Assembly (NCBI GenBank): GCA_005843835.1
Contig: SZXZ01000011.1
Location: forward strand, 1-64,000
Direction of reading: 5' to 3'
Length of the DNA stretch: 64,000 nt
Source: Chlorobium sp.
Lineage (GTDB): Bacteria > Bacteroidota > Chlorobiia > Chlorobiales > Chlorobiaceae
Numbering within the stretch: position 1 is the stretch's first letter; each line of letters opens with the position of its first letter. The position numbers and the translations under genes were made by a program. Below are positions 28,330-36,883 of the stretch, in pieces. The notes below the pieces were generated by a model that saw only the letters and a program-made list of their open reading frames with translations, had not been told where the DNA came from and made no database searches.

Positions 28330-28653
28330 TCAGTTATCCTGGGTTTTGGGATATCCCTTGATTTCCCTGATAATGCCGTTTGCCTCATTAAGAATCTTTT
28401 TAGCTTCGTCGCGAGCCGTGTCGATAATGTCCTGTGAGCGCTGTTTAGCTTCATTGCTATAGGCACTGTCATGCTCATTGCTTTCGTATAAATCGGTTGC
28501 TTTGTCAAGAGCAAGTTTAACCTTGCCTGAAATAATCTGCTGAGTTTCAGTTCCTTTATGGGGAGCGAAAAGCAATCCCATTATTGTTCCGACAGCTGCA
28601 CCAAGTACTGCCCCGAAAAACAGACCCTTGTAAAATTTATCCTGCTGTTCCAT
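28330..28653 (-). CDS. YtxH-like membrane-anchored protein
   Basis: A 107-residue protein with a glycine-rich N-terminal membrane helix (GLFFGAVLGAAVGTIMGLLFAPHKG) followed by a long charged helix rich in Lys/Glu/Asp. The LFAPxxG motif after the helix is the YtxH hallmark. These proteins are linked to envelope stress in Gram-positives, without a firm molecular role. It lies between the HD protein and the hydrolase on the minus strand. Confidence 0.82.
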   Translation of the reverse strand: MEQQDKFYKGLFFGAVLGAAVGTIMGLLFAPHKGTETQQIISGKVKLALDKATDLYESNEHDSAYSNEAKQRSQDIIDTARDEAKKILNEANGIIREIKGYPKTQDN

Positions 28654-28689
28654 AGTTCTATGAGGTTTATTTTTTAAATAATATAAGGT

Positions 28690-30099
28690 TTACCGCTGTA
28701 ACATACTCATAATCTCTTCGCGCGACTCAACGATACATTCCACGAGATCAGGGCGGCAAAGCAGTCGGAATTTTTTAGTATAACGCTCGAAAGCAAGAAT
28801 AAAATCCGAACGAAAAACAGATTCATTTAAATCGTCAAACCTGATATACTCGGATTTGAGTTGAAGATTGTAGTGAATGTGTTCGGACCGTGTAGGATAA
28901 ACCCTCAGTTCCTTTAAATCTGCATAATCAAAAATATCTTTTTTTGAAGGAGGGTCGATCAGAACTTCATGACCATGCAGTCCGAGATGGTATCGTTTGT
29001 TGAGGAGATCGCAAATCTTCAGTTCCATTGACCTGCGAAACTTCTGATCACTATTATAAGTAAACCAACGATCGTCCTCCCGCGCAGTTTCCTGCAAGTA
29101 AGGTTGTACAGTTATTGCCCTTTTGTAAACCCTGCGCATCAGGATATCTTCCAGAAGTGCCCCGACAGGATGATTATTACCAGAAATAAGGCTTTTCAGT
29201 TCGTACAGTACTCGGTCATCCGCATTACCATAAAAAAGTTCGCGCAGAGTATCAGGAGATAGTATTCCTTCACCGGCAATATCCTGCAGAAGTCTTCGAA
29301 GCATTGCCGAAAGGGATCTGCTTGTATGATGCCAGTAGACGTTACGCATCATCATATATTTTGCAAAAAGCAGACTTTCAAGCGGAGCAATCCCTTTTTC
29401 GGTTATAGCAAACCGTTCACGTTGTGGGTCAGGTACAAACGACTCAATCAGCCTTTCAATATCAATGCTCCCATAAGGAATGTTGCAGTGATGGGCATCC
29501 CGCATGAGATAATCCATTTTATCAGGGTCAAGTGTCCCGCTGATAAGTTTGCTGAACCGGGTTCCGGAACTGCCGGTAATGAGTTTAATAACCGACTCAG
29601 GCGATACTTTCCATTCATCATGTAGAATTTCAGCTATCGTTGGAACACCTTGGTTTTTCTCAAAAATAAAGCGCTTGCAAAGTTCTTCATGATGCGAAAA
29701 TACTGGAATAGCTTCGCACAGGGGAATCTGCTCCTCAATGATATGAGCATGGGGAAAATGGCCGATATCATGCAGCAGGCAAGCTGAAAGCAAGACCCTG
29801 CAGTTGTGATCGTCAAATTTAAACGTATCATCCTGCAGGCTCAGAGCTAAAGGACTGGTTAACATACGCTGCAGAATCAGCTTCATGAGATGATACACTC
29901 CAATGGAGTGCTCAAATCGCGTATGAGTAGCACCAGGATAGACCTGTTGCGAAAAGGACAATTGCCTGATGCCTTTAAGTCGCAGAAACGAAGGGTGAGA
30001 AAGAATTTTTTTGAGTGGTCCGCTCAGCGGGATATGCCCCCATATGGGGATGCGGATAAATCCGCCATCCGACTGAAAAAGCAAATGTTCAGCAATCAT
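28690..30099 (-). CDS. HD-domain phosphohydrolase (dNTPase-like)
   Basis: A 469-residue HD-superfamily protein of the dGTP triphosphohydrolase/YwfO group: TRFEHSIGVYHLMKL supplies the first His, ACLLHDIGHFPHAH the HD pair, and KMDYLMRDAHHC the last Asp. A long C-terminal region follows (about 300 onwards), as in this group. It probably hydrolyses deoxynucleoside triphosphates or a related nucleotide. It is upstream of the YtxH-like gene by 36 bases. Confidence 0.88.
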   Translation of the reverse strand: MIAEHLLFQSDGGFIRIPIWGHIPLSGPLKKILSHPSFLRLKGIRQLSFSQQVYPGATHTRFEHSIGVYHLMKLILQRMLTSPLALSLQDDTFKFDDHNCRVLLSACLLHDIGHFPHAHIIEEQIPLCEAIPVFSHHEELCKRFIFEKNQGVPTIAEILHDEWKVSPESVIKLITGSSGTRFSKLISGTLDPDKMDYLMRDAHHCNIPYGSIDIERLIESFVPDPQRERFAITEKGIAPLESLLFAKYMMMRNVYWHHTSRSLSAMLRRLLQDIAGEGILSPDTLRELFYGNADDRVLYELKSLISGNNHPVGALLEDILMRRVYKRAITVQPYLQETAREDDRWFTYNSDQKFRRSMELKICDLLNKRYHLGLHGHEVLIDPPSKKDIFDYADLKELRVYPTRSEHIHYNLQLKSEYIRFDDLNESVFRSDFILAFERYTKKFRLLCRPDLVECIVESREEIMSMLQR

Positions 30100-30195
30100 A
30101 GACTCTCTGGGGTTTCCTGGCTATAGGTTACTGCAACAAGATACAGAAAATCTATGGTTGAAGCATAACCAGGCCATTTCCCAATATCGCAAACG

Positions 30196-31692
30196 CTACA
30201 CTTTCCTCGCTTCTTTCAAATGCAACCTGCAGACCTTTCGGAAATGGTGCCCGTAAATGGCAAGGGTTACAGCATGAGGCAAGGCCTTTTGGCGGTTAAA
30301 AAAGGTCCATGTCAGCATTTTCCAGTACTGGAAACGTTCCCTGCCGACCACACCAAGAAGCACTGTTGAGCGGGCGAAAGCAAGCAGGTGACCAAACCGG
30401 AAACTTCCTTTCAATTCAGGTGCCCTGTACTCCCGGAGAAGGGTCTTGATTCGTTTATAGTATTGCTTTGGCGCATAGAGCTGGGTCATCATATCAGTAT
30501 ATCCCTTGCGCAGAACCTCAAGATCCATTTTCGGAACAATATTGGTATTGCTGTCAGCATTATCACCGCTCGAGTTATGCAGCAGTCGGCCCTCTTTTTG
30601 CATTCGGTCGTAAAGCTTTGTGCCGGGAAGCGCCTGAAGGATTCCTACCATGGCCGTGACAATTCCGCTTTTCTGGATAAATTCTATCTGTTTCTGAAAA
30701 ATAGATGGGGTATCGCTGTCAAAACCAACTATAAAACCACCTTGGACTTCCATACCGGCCTGCTGAATTTTTTTGATGTTGCCAAGCATGTCCCTGGACG
30801 TATTGTGCTCCTTGCCACAGGCCTCAAGTGCAGTATTATCAGGAGTTTCTATGCCGATAAAAACCTGTGTAAACCCGGCTTGTACCATAAGAGCCATCAG
30901 TTCAGGATCATCAGCCAGGTTAATAGAGCATTCGGTAAAAAATTTGGTGGGGGCTTTATTATTTTTTTGCCACGCAATCAATTGAGGCAACAACTCTTTT
31001 TTCAAGTAACCTTTGTGCGCAATAAAATTATCGTCAACAAAAAAAATGCTGTCCCGCCATCCCATACGTTTTATTCCGTCAAGCTCTTGAATAATCTGCA
31101 AGCTTTTTTTCGTTCTTATTTTATGCCCGAAAAGAGCCGTGACATTGCAGAAATCACAACGGTATGGACAACCCCTCGAAAACTGCACTGCCATAGCAAC
31201 ATACTTATTAATGTCGAGCAGATGCCATTGCGGTGATGGGGTAAGGGTAATATCCGGAAACAGCTCGGAACGGTAGAATTTTTGTGGAGTTCCTTTATAA
31301 ATATCTTCAAGAAACGGTGGCAGGGTAAGCTCGGCTTCGTTCAGCACAAAATGGTCAACCGCGGGAAATGCTTCGGGTTCTGAAGTAAAAAGTGGCCCGC
31401 CTGCAACTACTTTCAAAGAGGCCTTTTTACAAACATCAATTACCTTTCGAGCCGACTCCTGCTGTACCGCCATGGCGCTTATAAATGCCATGTCAGCCCA
31501 TGCAATATCCTTTGCTGTAAGCGCTGAAACATTAAGATCAACCAGCTTTCGGTCCCAGTCTTCAGGAAGCATCGACGCAACGGTTAACAGACCAAGCGGG
31601 GGCAATGAAGCTTTCTTGTTTACAAACTTAAGTGCGTGCTTAAAACTCCAGAAGGTGTCTGGAAATTCGGGATAAATCAGAAGAATATTCAT
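30196..31692 (-). CDS. B12-binding-type radical SAM protein (DUF4070-like)
   Basis: A 498-residue protein. Residues 1-140 form a Rossmann-like cobalamin-binding-type domain (SLPPLGLLTVASMLP, KVVAGGPLFTSEPEAF) without the canonical DxHxxG motif. The radical SAM core starts with Cys175, Cys179 and Cys182 in SRGCPYRCDFCNV. The C-terminal 120 residues are helical and Arg/Lys-rich, as in the DUF4070 group. Relatives include hopanoid C2 methylase HpnP and, further off, the bacteriochlorophyll methyltransferases BchQ/BchR. It probably methylates a lipid or pigment at an unactivated carbon. Substrate unknown. Confidence 0.85.
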   Translation of the reverse strand: MNILLIYPEFPDTFWSFKHALKFVNKKASLPPLGLLTVASMLPEDWDRKLVDLNVSALTAKDIAWADMAFISAMAVQQESARKVIDVCKKASLKVVAGGPLFTSEPEAFPAVDHFVLNEAELTLPPFLEDIYKGTPQKFYRSELFPDITLTPSPQWHLLDINKYVAMAVQFSRGCPYRCDFCNVTALFGHKIRTKKSLQIIQELDGIKRMGWRDSIFFVDDNFIAHKGYLKKELLPQLIAWQKNNKAPTKFFTECSINLADDPELMALMVQAGFTQVFIGIETPDNTALEACGKEHNTSRDMLGNIKKIQQAGMEVQGGFIVGFDSDTPSIFQKQIEFIQKSGIVTAMVGILQALPGTKLYDRMQKEGRLLHNSSGDNADSNTNIVPKMDLEVLRKGYTDMMTQLYAPKQYYKRIKTLLREYRAPELKGSFRFGHLLAFARSTVLLGVVGRERFQYWKMLTWTFFNRQKALPHAVTLAIYGHHFRKVCRLHLKEARKV

Positions 31693-31742
31693 GTGTGAAA
31701 TGCGATTCCAGCATTACAGTTCTATGTAACCGTATAAAAAAA

Positions 31743-31770
31743 ATCTGAACTCTACGATCTGAACTCTACG
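31743..31770. repeat. Perfect 14-bp tandem duplication
   Basis: ATCTGAACTCTACG occurs twice without spacer, at 31743-31756 and 31757-31770. It lies between lptB and the radical SAM gene, about 50 bases upstream of the latter's start on the minus strand. It is probably a slippage product; a doubled binding site is possible. Confidence 0.7.
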
Positions 31771-31845
31771 GCCAAGAGCTTCATATCTATACAAAACGCT
31801 TAAACGGAAGTATAAAGTTTCATATATAAAATATATATACTTGGT

Positions 31846-32580
31846 CTAATATCTGTCAAGAGTAAATTTTTCACCGAGATACATTTTCCGAACCTCCGGA
31901 TTAGATGCAATTTCTTCAGGACTGCCATCCATAAAAATGCTTCCATCAAAAAGCAGATAGGCATGGTTAGTGATGGAGAGGGTTTCGTGAACGTTATGAT
32001 CGGTAATAAGTACCCCGATATCGCGTTTGGCAAGTCCTTCAACAATTTGCTGAATATCTTCAACAGCAATTGGATCCACTCCGGCAAATGGTTCGTCGAG
32101 CAGGATAAATTTTGGGTTCAGCGACAAGGCTCGTGCAATTTCAGTGCGTCGGCGTTCACCGCCAGAAAGTGCATAACCCATGCTTTTACGGATTGACGAA
32201 ATGTTAAGATCTTCCAGTAGACTTTCTGTTTTTTCCTTTCGTTCAACTTTTGACAGTGAGGTAAACTCAAGCACACTCAGAATGTTTTCCTCAACCGTTA
32301 AATTTCGGAATACAGAAGCTTCCTGGGGGAGATAACCAACTCCAAGACGAGCCCGCTTGTACATAGGAAGGCGGGTTATATTGACAGAATCAAGAAAAAC
32401 ATCACCGCCGTCAGGCCTTACCAAACCGACAATCATATAAAATGTAGTGGTCTTTCCGGCACCGTTCGGACCGAGAAGACCAACAACTTCACCTTGTCTC
32501 ACCACAATTGATGAGCTTTTAACAACCTCTCGTTTGTTGTAGATTTTTTTTAATGCGCTGCAGCTAAGAGTAGCTTTCAT
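31846..32580 (-). CDS. lptB: LPS export ABC transporter ATP-binding protein
   Basis: A 244-residue ABC ATPase of the LptB type: Walker [10 protein letters not shown], the Q-loop context [19 protein letters not shown], signature [15 protein letters not shown], Walker [17 protein letters not shown], and the switch His in [13 protein letters not shown]. It powers LptF/G to move lipopolysaccharide from the inner membrane to the Lpt bridge. No other lpt gene is beside it here. Confidence 0.94.
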   Translation of the reverse strand: MKATLSCSALKKIYNKREVVKSSSIVVRQGEVVGLLGPNGAGKTTTFYMIVGLVRPDGGDVFLDSVNITRLPMYKRARLGVGYLPQEASVFRNLTVEENILSVLEFTSLSKVERKEKTESLLEDLNISSIRKSMGYALSGGERRRTEIARALSLNPKFILLDEPFAGVDPIAVEDIQQIVEGLAKRDIGVLITDHNVHETLSITNHAYLLFDGSIFMDGSPEEIASNPEVRKMYLGEKFTLDRY

Positions 32581-32703
32581 GCCGATTTCTGAAAAGGTAA
32601 TGTTCGGGTAGCTTGGCGGGGTTCTGTATCACACATTCAGCCAGTTACGCTAAAACACAATTTATAGAAAATATTGTATGGTAACTCCAAAAATCCAGCA
32701 AAT

Positions 32704-32731
32704 AAAAAACGAGGCATAAAGCCTCGTTTTT
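32704..32731. terminator. Bidirectional terminator downstream of csmE
   Basis: Perfect stem AAAACGAGGC / GCCTCGTTTT (loop ATAAA), with A-run and T-run on the two sides. It lies 52 bases beyond the csmE stop on the minus strand. Confidence 0.9.
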
Positions 32732-32783
32732 ATAACTAACACCGCCATGACAATGTCAGGCAATAGTATAGAATTCTATGAAC

Positions 32784-33038
32784 TTAATCCTTGAAACGTT
32801 TTTCGATGTCTTTACCTGGCTTGGCATAACCGGAAACCTTAGGTGAAGAACCTCTTAAGCCCGATAATGAACTTCCGCCATACAGAAAAGGATAGGCATT
32901 AACAAGAAGGCGTTTCGTTGTTTTTCCAATGTTCTCAAGAGAGTCGCCTACAACCCACCAGTGACCGTCAATAAAAACTTCAACAAATCTCCCGTAAGCC
33001 TCTCCCCAGTTGGTAAAAACACCTGATATATTGCTCAT
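32784..33038 (-). CDS. csmE: Chlorosome envelope protein E (CsmA paralog)
   Basis: An 84-residue CsmA-like protein: GRFVEVFIDGHWWVVGDSLENIG aligns with the CsmA core, with His26 in place of CsmA His25. It ends in a tail (LRGSSPKVSGYAKPGKDIEK) nearly the same as that of CsmA. CsmE is a minor protein of the chlorosome envelope in characterised Chlorobi. It stands alone, divergent from the gamma-carbonic-anhydrase-like gene. The ribosome site is weak compared with that of csmA, in line with low abundance. Confidence 0.93.
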   Translation of the reverse strand: MSNISGVFTNWGEAYGRFVEVFIDGHWWVVGDSLENIGKTTKRLLVNAYPFLYGGSSLSGLRGSSPKVSGYAKPGKDIEKRFKD

Positions 33039-33228
33039 GGTAATTTGTTTTTATAGTGTTGACTGCTTTATGAGTGCAATTTAAAGAATCCAGCGATTAT
33101 AAAAAAATATTTTATGATCTTATGATTCAAAGTTCATCAAATTGCTTTGATTCTGCTGAGCATAACCTTATAAAAAGATATTACAGCAATCAAAGAATAT
33201 TTATTAAACCTGAATAAACCATAATTGT

Positions 33229-33762
33229 ATGGGAAAAGTGATGCCTTACAAGGGAGTCTGGCCGCAGCTGCATGAAACTGTTTTTATGACTGACGGTACG
33301 TTTGTTATTGGCGACGTGCATATTGGCGCATATTCAAGCGTATGGTTCAATGCAGTTGTCCGGGGTGACGTATGTCCCATCCGTATCGGTGAGAAAACAA
33401 GTGTGCAGGATAATGCAACCCTGCATGTAACGCATGACACCGGCCCGCTAACCATAGGAAACTGTGTAACTATCGGTCATGGAGCCGTATTGCATGCCTG
33501 CACCGTCAAGGACTATGTTCTGATTGGTATGGGAGCGGTACTTCTTGACGACTGTGTTGTCGAGTCATATTCAATTGTTGCAGCGGGCTCACTGGTCAGA
33601 CAGGGATTTACAGTACCTTCAGGGATGCTGGTTGCCGGAGTACCTGCAAAGGTAATGAGGCCCATAACTGATGATGAGCGACGCAATATTGAAGAGTCGC
33701 CCGAAAACTATGTTCGTTATTCCCAGAACTATCTTGACGATCAAAAAGCCGGTCAGAAATGA
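33229..33762 (+). CDS. Gamma-carbonic anhydrase-like hexapeptide-repeat protein
   Basis: A 177-residue left-handed beta-helix protein. Hexapeptide repeats run over about residues 20-140. The candidate zinc ligands His66 (LHVTHD), His84 and His89 (IGHGAVLHA) are all in place. Family members (YrdA, PaaY, CamH) form trimers, and only some are proven carbonic anhydrases, so enzymatic activity is probable but not certain. Confidence 0.88.
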   Translation: MGKVMPYKGVWPQLHETVFMTDGTFVIGDVHIGAYSSVWFNAVVRGDVCPIRIGEKTSVQDNATLHVTHDTGPLTIGNCVTIGHGAVLHACTVKDYVLIGMGAVLLDDCVVESYSIVAAGSLVRQGFTVPSGMLVAGVPAKVMRPITDDERRNIEESPENYVRYSQNYLDDQKAGQK

Positions 33763-33916
33763 GGTAACTCAGGTTAACTTTTTTAAGTGGGGTTCTTGAC
33801 TGATTTCGCTAAATTGAGCCAGAAGTTTTTGATTGTTCAGGGGGGGATTTCGAATTTTCTCTTCAACCTGGCTCTCTTGTTTTTTTGAACGTATTACCGA
33901 AAATATTTTTCAGGTT

Positions 33917-35110
33917 ATGATGCAAAACGATGTTGTAGTTGTCGGTGGGGGTATTAGCGGGCTTAGCCTTGCTTTTTATTGTGTTCAGGCCGGTATGAAA
34001 ACCACGATCCTTGAAAAAAACGATACTATCGGCGGTTCCTTTGCATCTCCGCACTACAGTGCAAACGGTAAAAAATTCTGGCTGGAAATGGGAGCACACA
34101 CCTGTTACAGTTCGTATCAGAACCTTCTGGAGATCGTTGAGACTTGCGGTATGAAGTCAAACATCATTCCACGGGCAAAGGTACCGTTCACGCTGTTTAA
34201 AGATGGACAAATCAAATCGATTGTTTCCCAGCTCAATATTCCCGAACTGCTTGTATCAATCCCGAACCTTTTTACGCTGAAGAAAGATAGTCAAAGTGTC
34301 AAGTCCTATTACTCGAAAATAGTAGGGGAACGAAACTATCGCGAGGTACTCAGCCATTTTTTCAATGCCGTACCTTCTCAGCGAACAGATGATTTTCCAG
34401 CAGACATGATGTTTAAAAGCAGAGCGAAAAGAAAAGATGTCCTGAAGAATTATACGTTTAAGAATGGTTTGCAGAGTGTTGCACAGGCGATTTCAGGAAG
34501 AAGCGGCCTCAACGTGTTTACCAACCAGAATGTCAACTCAATACAATACGTCGATGGCTTGTATGAAATCCGTACGCCAGAGGGTGGCGAGTATTCAGCA
34601 AAAACTCTAGTACTTGCAACTCCATCGTCGGTTTCCTCTCAGCTTTTAAAGGGTATTAAGCCTGATGTAGCTAACCATCTTGGTATTCTTAAGGCGGCCG
34701 ATGTCGACTCACTCGGTGTCATTGTTCGCAAGGAAAATATTTCGATGAAACCTGTTGCTGCTCTTATTTCACCTGACGATGTGTTTTTTTCGGTTGTTTC
34801 TCGTGATACTGTTCCTGACGACAATTATCGTGGCTTTGTATTTCACTTCAAGCCTGGACTGGATGAAAAGACCAAGAAAAACAGGATAACCGAGGTATTA
34901 GGAATTACAATGGCGAAGGTTGAGCATACCATTTCAAAAATCAACACAGTTCCAACGTTGCAACTTGGTCATCATGAATGGCTGGCAAAAACTGATGCAA
35001 TGCTGAAAAAGGAAAAAAATCTGCTTTTGACCGGTAACTATTTTGGTGGTATGGCTATTGAGGATTGCGTCAGCCGCTCACGAAGTGAATTTGGCAGAAT
35101 GAAGGGATAG
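33917..35110 (+). CDS. FAD-dependent oxidoreductase, protoporphyrinogen-oxidase / amine-oxidase type
   Basis: About 397 residues. The N-terminal dinucleotide-binding motif is VVVVGGGISGLSLAFY, followed by LEKNDTIGGSF. The C-terminal FAD segment is LLTGNYFGGMAIEDCVSRS, as in HemY/amine-oxidase flavoproteins. It may be a protoporphyrinogen oxidase or carotenoid-type desaturase relative; the neighbours do not decide. The frame is open upstream to 33833, but the motif starts right after the Met pair at 33917/33920. A hairpin follows the stop. Confidence 0.8.
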   Translation: MMQNDVVVVGGGISGLSLAFYCVQAGMKTTILEKNDTIGGSFASPHYSANGKKFWLEMGAHTCYSSYQNLLEIVETCGMKSNIIPRAKVPFTLFKDGQIKSIVSQLNIPELLVSIPNLFTLKKDSQSVKSYYSKIVGERNYREVLSHFFNAVPSQRTDDFPADMMFKSRAKRKDVLKNYTFKNGLQSVAQAISGRSGLNVFTNQNVNSIQYVDGLYEIRTPEGGEYSAKTLVLATPSSVSSQLLKGIKPDVANHLGILKAADVDSLGVIVRKENISMKPVAALISPDDVFFSVVSRDTVPDDNYRGFVFHFKPGLDEKTKKNRITEVLGITMAKVEHTISKINTVPTLQLGHHEWLAKTDAMLKKEKNLLLTGNYFGGMAIEDCVSRSRSEFGRMKG

Positions 35111-35118
35111 AATATGCA

Positions 35119-35148
35119 GAAGCCCCGTTCAATTATGTTCGGGGCTTC
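35119..35148 (+). terminator. Hairpin after the flavoprotein gene
   Basis: Perfect 9-bp stem GAAGCCCCG (35119-35127) / CGGGGCTTC (35140-35148), followed by ATTATT rather than a full T-run. It lies nine bases after the upstream stop. It also argues that the MscS gene starts at 35177 rather than at the in-frame codon at 35114. Confidence 0.7.
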
Positions 35149-35176
35149 ATTATTGCCAGATTATTGCTGTATACGT

Positions 35177-36253
35177 ATGGAGACAATCGTAAGATATTGG
35201 AACAATCTACAGGGGATTTACCTGATACCGGTGGTAATATTTTTGTCAACCATCGTATTTTATATCGTTGCAAATTCGCTCTTCAAGATTGTTATAAAAA
35301 TCATCCGATCCTCAATCAGGGAGATCTATGTTCACTATGAACTGATGGTTTGGCCTTTCAGGTTGCTTGTTTCTCTCATTGCGTTGCCCTTGCTTCTTCA
35401 TTATCTACCGCTTACTCCAGATACTCGGGACCTCTTCAACCACTCGCTGCTTATCATTGCCATTATCGGAGCAACATGGTTCATAATGCGGCTTTTTCTG
35501 TTGTTTGAGCAGTTTATTCTACAACACTATGCTTCAAAAGTCAGGGAAAACGAATCAGCAAGAAAAATTGCCACCCATGTCAGTCTTGCTCGAAAGATTC
35601 TAAACGTTATTCTTGTTCTTGTTGCCATATCAGGGGTACTTATGACCTTTGATACTGTTCGACAGGTTGGCTTGAGTATTCTTGCTTCAGCTGGAATTGC
35701 CGGTGTGATCCTTGGTTTTGCAGCACAGAAAAGCCTTACAACCCTGATAGCGGGGATTCAGATAGCAATCACTCAGCCCATAAGTATTGATGATGTCGTG
35801 GTGCTTGAAAATGAATGGGGGAGGATTGAGGAAATATCTCTGACCTATGTAGTAGTTCAACTCTGGGATCAGCGTCGCCTTATTGTACCCATTACCTGGT
35901 TTATTGATCGTCCTTTTCAGAACTGGACGCGTACATCATCAGAACTTCTGGGTACAGTTTTTTTTTATCTCGATTATGCTATGCAACCCGAAACTCTTCG
36001 CAATGAGCTGCAGAGGATTGTTTCTTCCACTCCACTGTGGGACAGGCGAGTTGTTAAAATGCAGGTAAGCAATATTACAGAAAGGTCTGTTGAACTTCGG
36101 GCATTGGTGAGTGCGGTGAACTCCTCTGATCTCTGGGAATTGCGCTGTTTCGTACGTGAACAATTGATTGAGTTCATTAAAAGCAAATATCCTGGCTGGT
36201 TACCGAAAGTAACTATGGATATGGAGCAGGGCAAACTGCCCGGAAAAGAATAA
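35177..36253 (+). CDS. Mechanosensitive channel, MscS family
   Basis: About 358 residues. Several hydrophobic helices occupy the N-terminal half (LIPVVIFLSTIVFYIVANSL and others). The pore helix is GLSILASAGIAGVILGFAAQKSLTTLIAGIQ-like, at about residues 165-195. The beta domain has ISIDDVVVLENEWGRIEEISLTYV and the closing loop VPITWFIDRPFQNWTR. Such channels release solutes under low-osmolarity shock, in the inner membrane. Start at 35177 (METIVRYW) is chosen because a hairpin covers the earlier codons. Confidence 0.9.
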   Translation: METIVRYWNNLQGIYLIPVVIFLSTIVFYIVANSLFKIVIKIIRSSIREIYVHYELMVWPFRLLVSLIALPLLLHYLPLTPDTRDLFNHSLLIIAIIGATWFIMRLFLLFEQFILQHYASKVRENESARKIATHVSLARKILNVILVLVAISGVLMTFDTVRQVGLSILASAGIAGVILGFAAQKSLTTLIAGIQIAITQPISIDDVVVLENEWGRIEEISLTYVVVQLWDQRRLIVPITWFIDRPFQNWTRTSSELLGTVFFYLDYAMQPETLRNELQRIVSSTPLWDRRVVKMQVSNITERSVELRALVSAVNSSDLWELRCFVREQLIEFIKSKYPGWLPKVTMDMEQGKLPGKE

Positions 36254-36390
36254 AAAAAATGTGATTTTTAAAGTTTTTTCAATAGCTTCGCTGCTTATTC
36301 TGAACGTTGCCTATACTGTCAAAGAAAAAAAACATAAAGGTACAGGTTTCAGCAGCTCATTGTTTTGATAAGTTTAAAAAGGAGGAAAGC

Positions 36391-36819
36391 ATGGCTCAAG
36401 CCAAACAGGGGGATACAGTAAAAGTTCATTATACAGGCACACTTGATGACGGTACCGTATTCGATACGTCAGCTGACCGTGAACCGTTAGAGTTTACAAT
36501 CGGTGGCGGGCAGGTTATCCCGGGATTTGATATTGCTGTTCTTGATATGGCCCTTGGAGATATCAAAATTACTGTTATTCCTGCAGAAGAGGCGTATGGT
36601 CTGCATAGCGAAGATCTTGTAACCGAAGTGGACCGCGAGCGGTTTCCCGCTGATATGGAACTTGAAATTGGTCAACAGCTTCAGGTCGGACTTGCTGACG
36701 ACCAGCAGGCAATTGTAATGGTTGTCGATATGAGCGATACTGCTGTAACGCTTGATGCCAATCATCCACTTGCCGGCCAGGAACTCACTTTCGAAATTGA
36801 ACTTGTCGAAATTCTCTAA
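36391..36819 (+). CDS. FKBP-type peptidyl-prolyl isomerase (SlyD-like)
   Basis: A 142-residue SlyD-type [22 protein letters not shown], the flap insertion domain in the middle ([17 protein letters not shown]), and [20 protein letters not shown] at the end. The metal-binding His-rich tail of E. coli SlyD is absent. It is a cytoplasmic folding factor. The strong ribosome site AAGGAGG before [10 protein letters not shown] at 36391 shows that the open extension to 36307 is not translated. Confidence 0.93.
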   Translation: MAQAKQGDTVKVHYTGTLDDGTVFDTSADREPLEFTIGGGQVIPGFDIAVLDMALGDIKITVIPAEEAYGLHSEDLVTEVDRERFPADMELEIGQQLQVGLADDQQAIVMVVDMSDTAVTLDANHPLAGQELTFEIELVEIL

Positions 36820-36833
36820 TCAAAGTTAATAAC

Positions 36834-36864
36834 CCGAGGAAAGCATGGCAAGAGCTTTCCTCGG
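36834..36864. terminator. Hairpin between FKBP and hydrogenase operon
   Basis: Perfect 11-bp stem CCGAGGAAAGC (36834-36844) / GCTTTCCTCGG (36854-36864) in the convergent gap between the FKBP gene and hydA. T-runs are weak on both sides, but position and strength suit a shared terminator. Confidence 0.75.
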
Positions 36865-36883
36865 CGTCTTGTCCTTATCCGCT

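Noticed and set aside
30388-31236. 282-codon open frame on the plus strand
   Set aside because: Antisense to the radical SAM gene, which has clear motifs; the product shows no recognisable pattern.
30196-31692. Naming the radical SAM gene bchQ or bchR
   Set aside because: The general layout is similar, but I cannot see residues specific to these enzymes and no pigment gene is adjacent.
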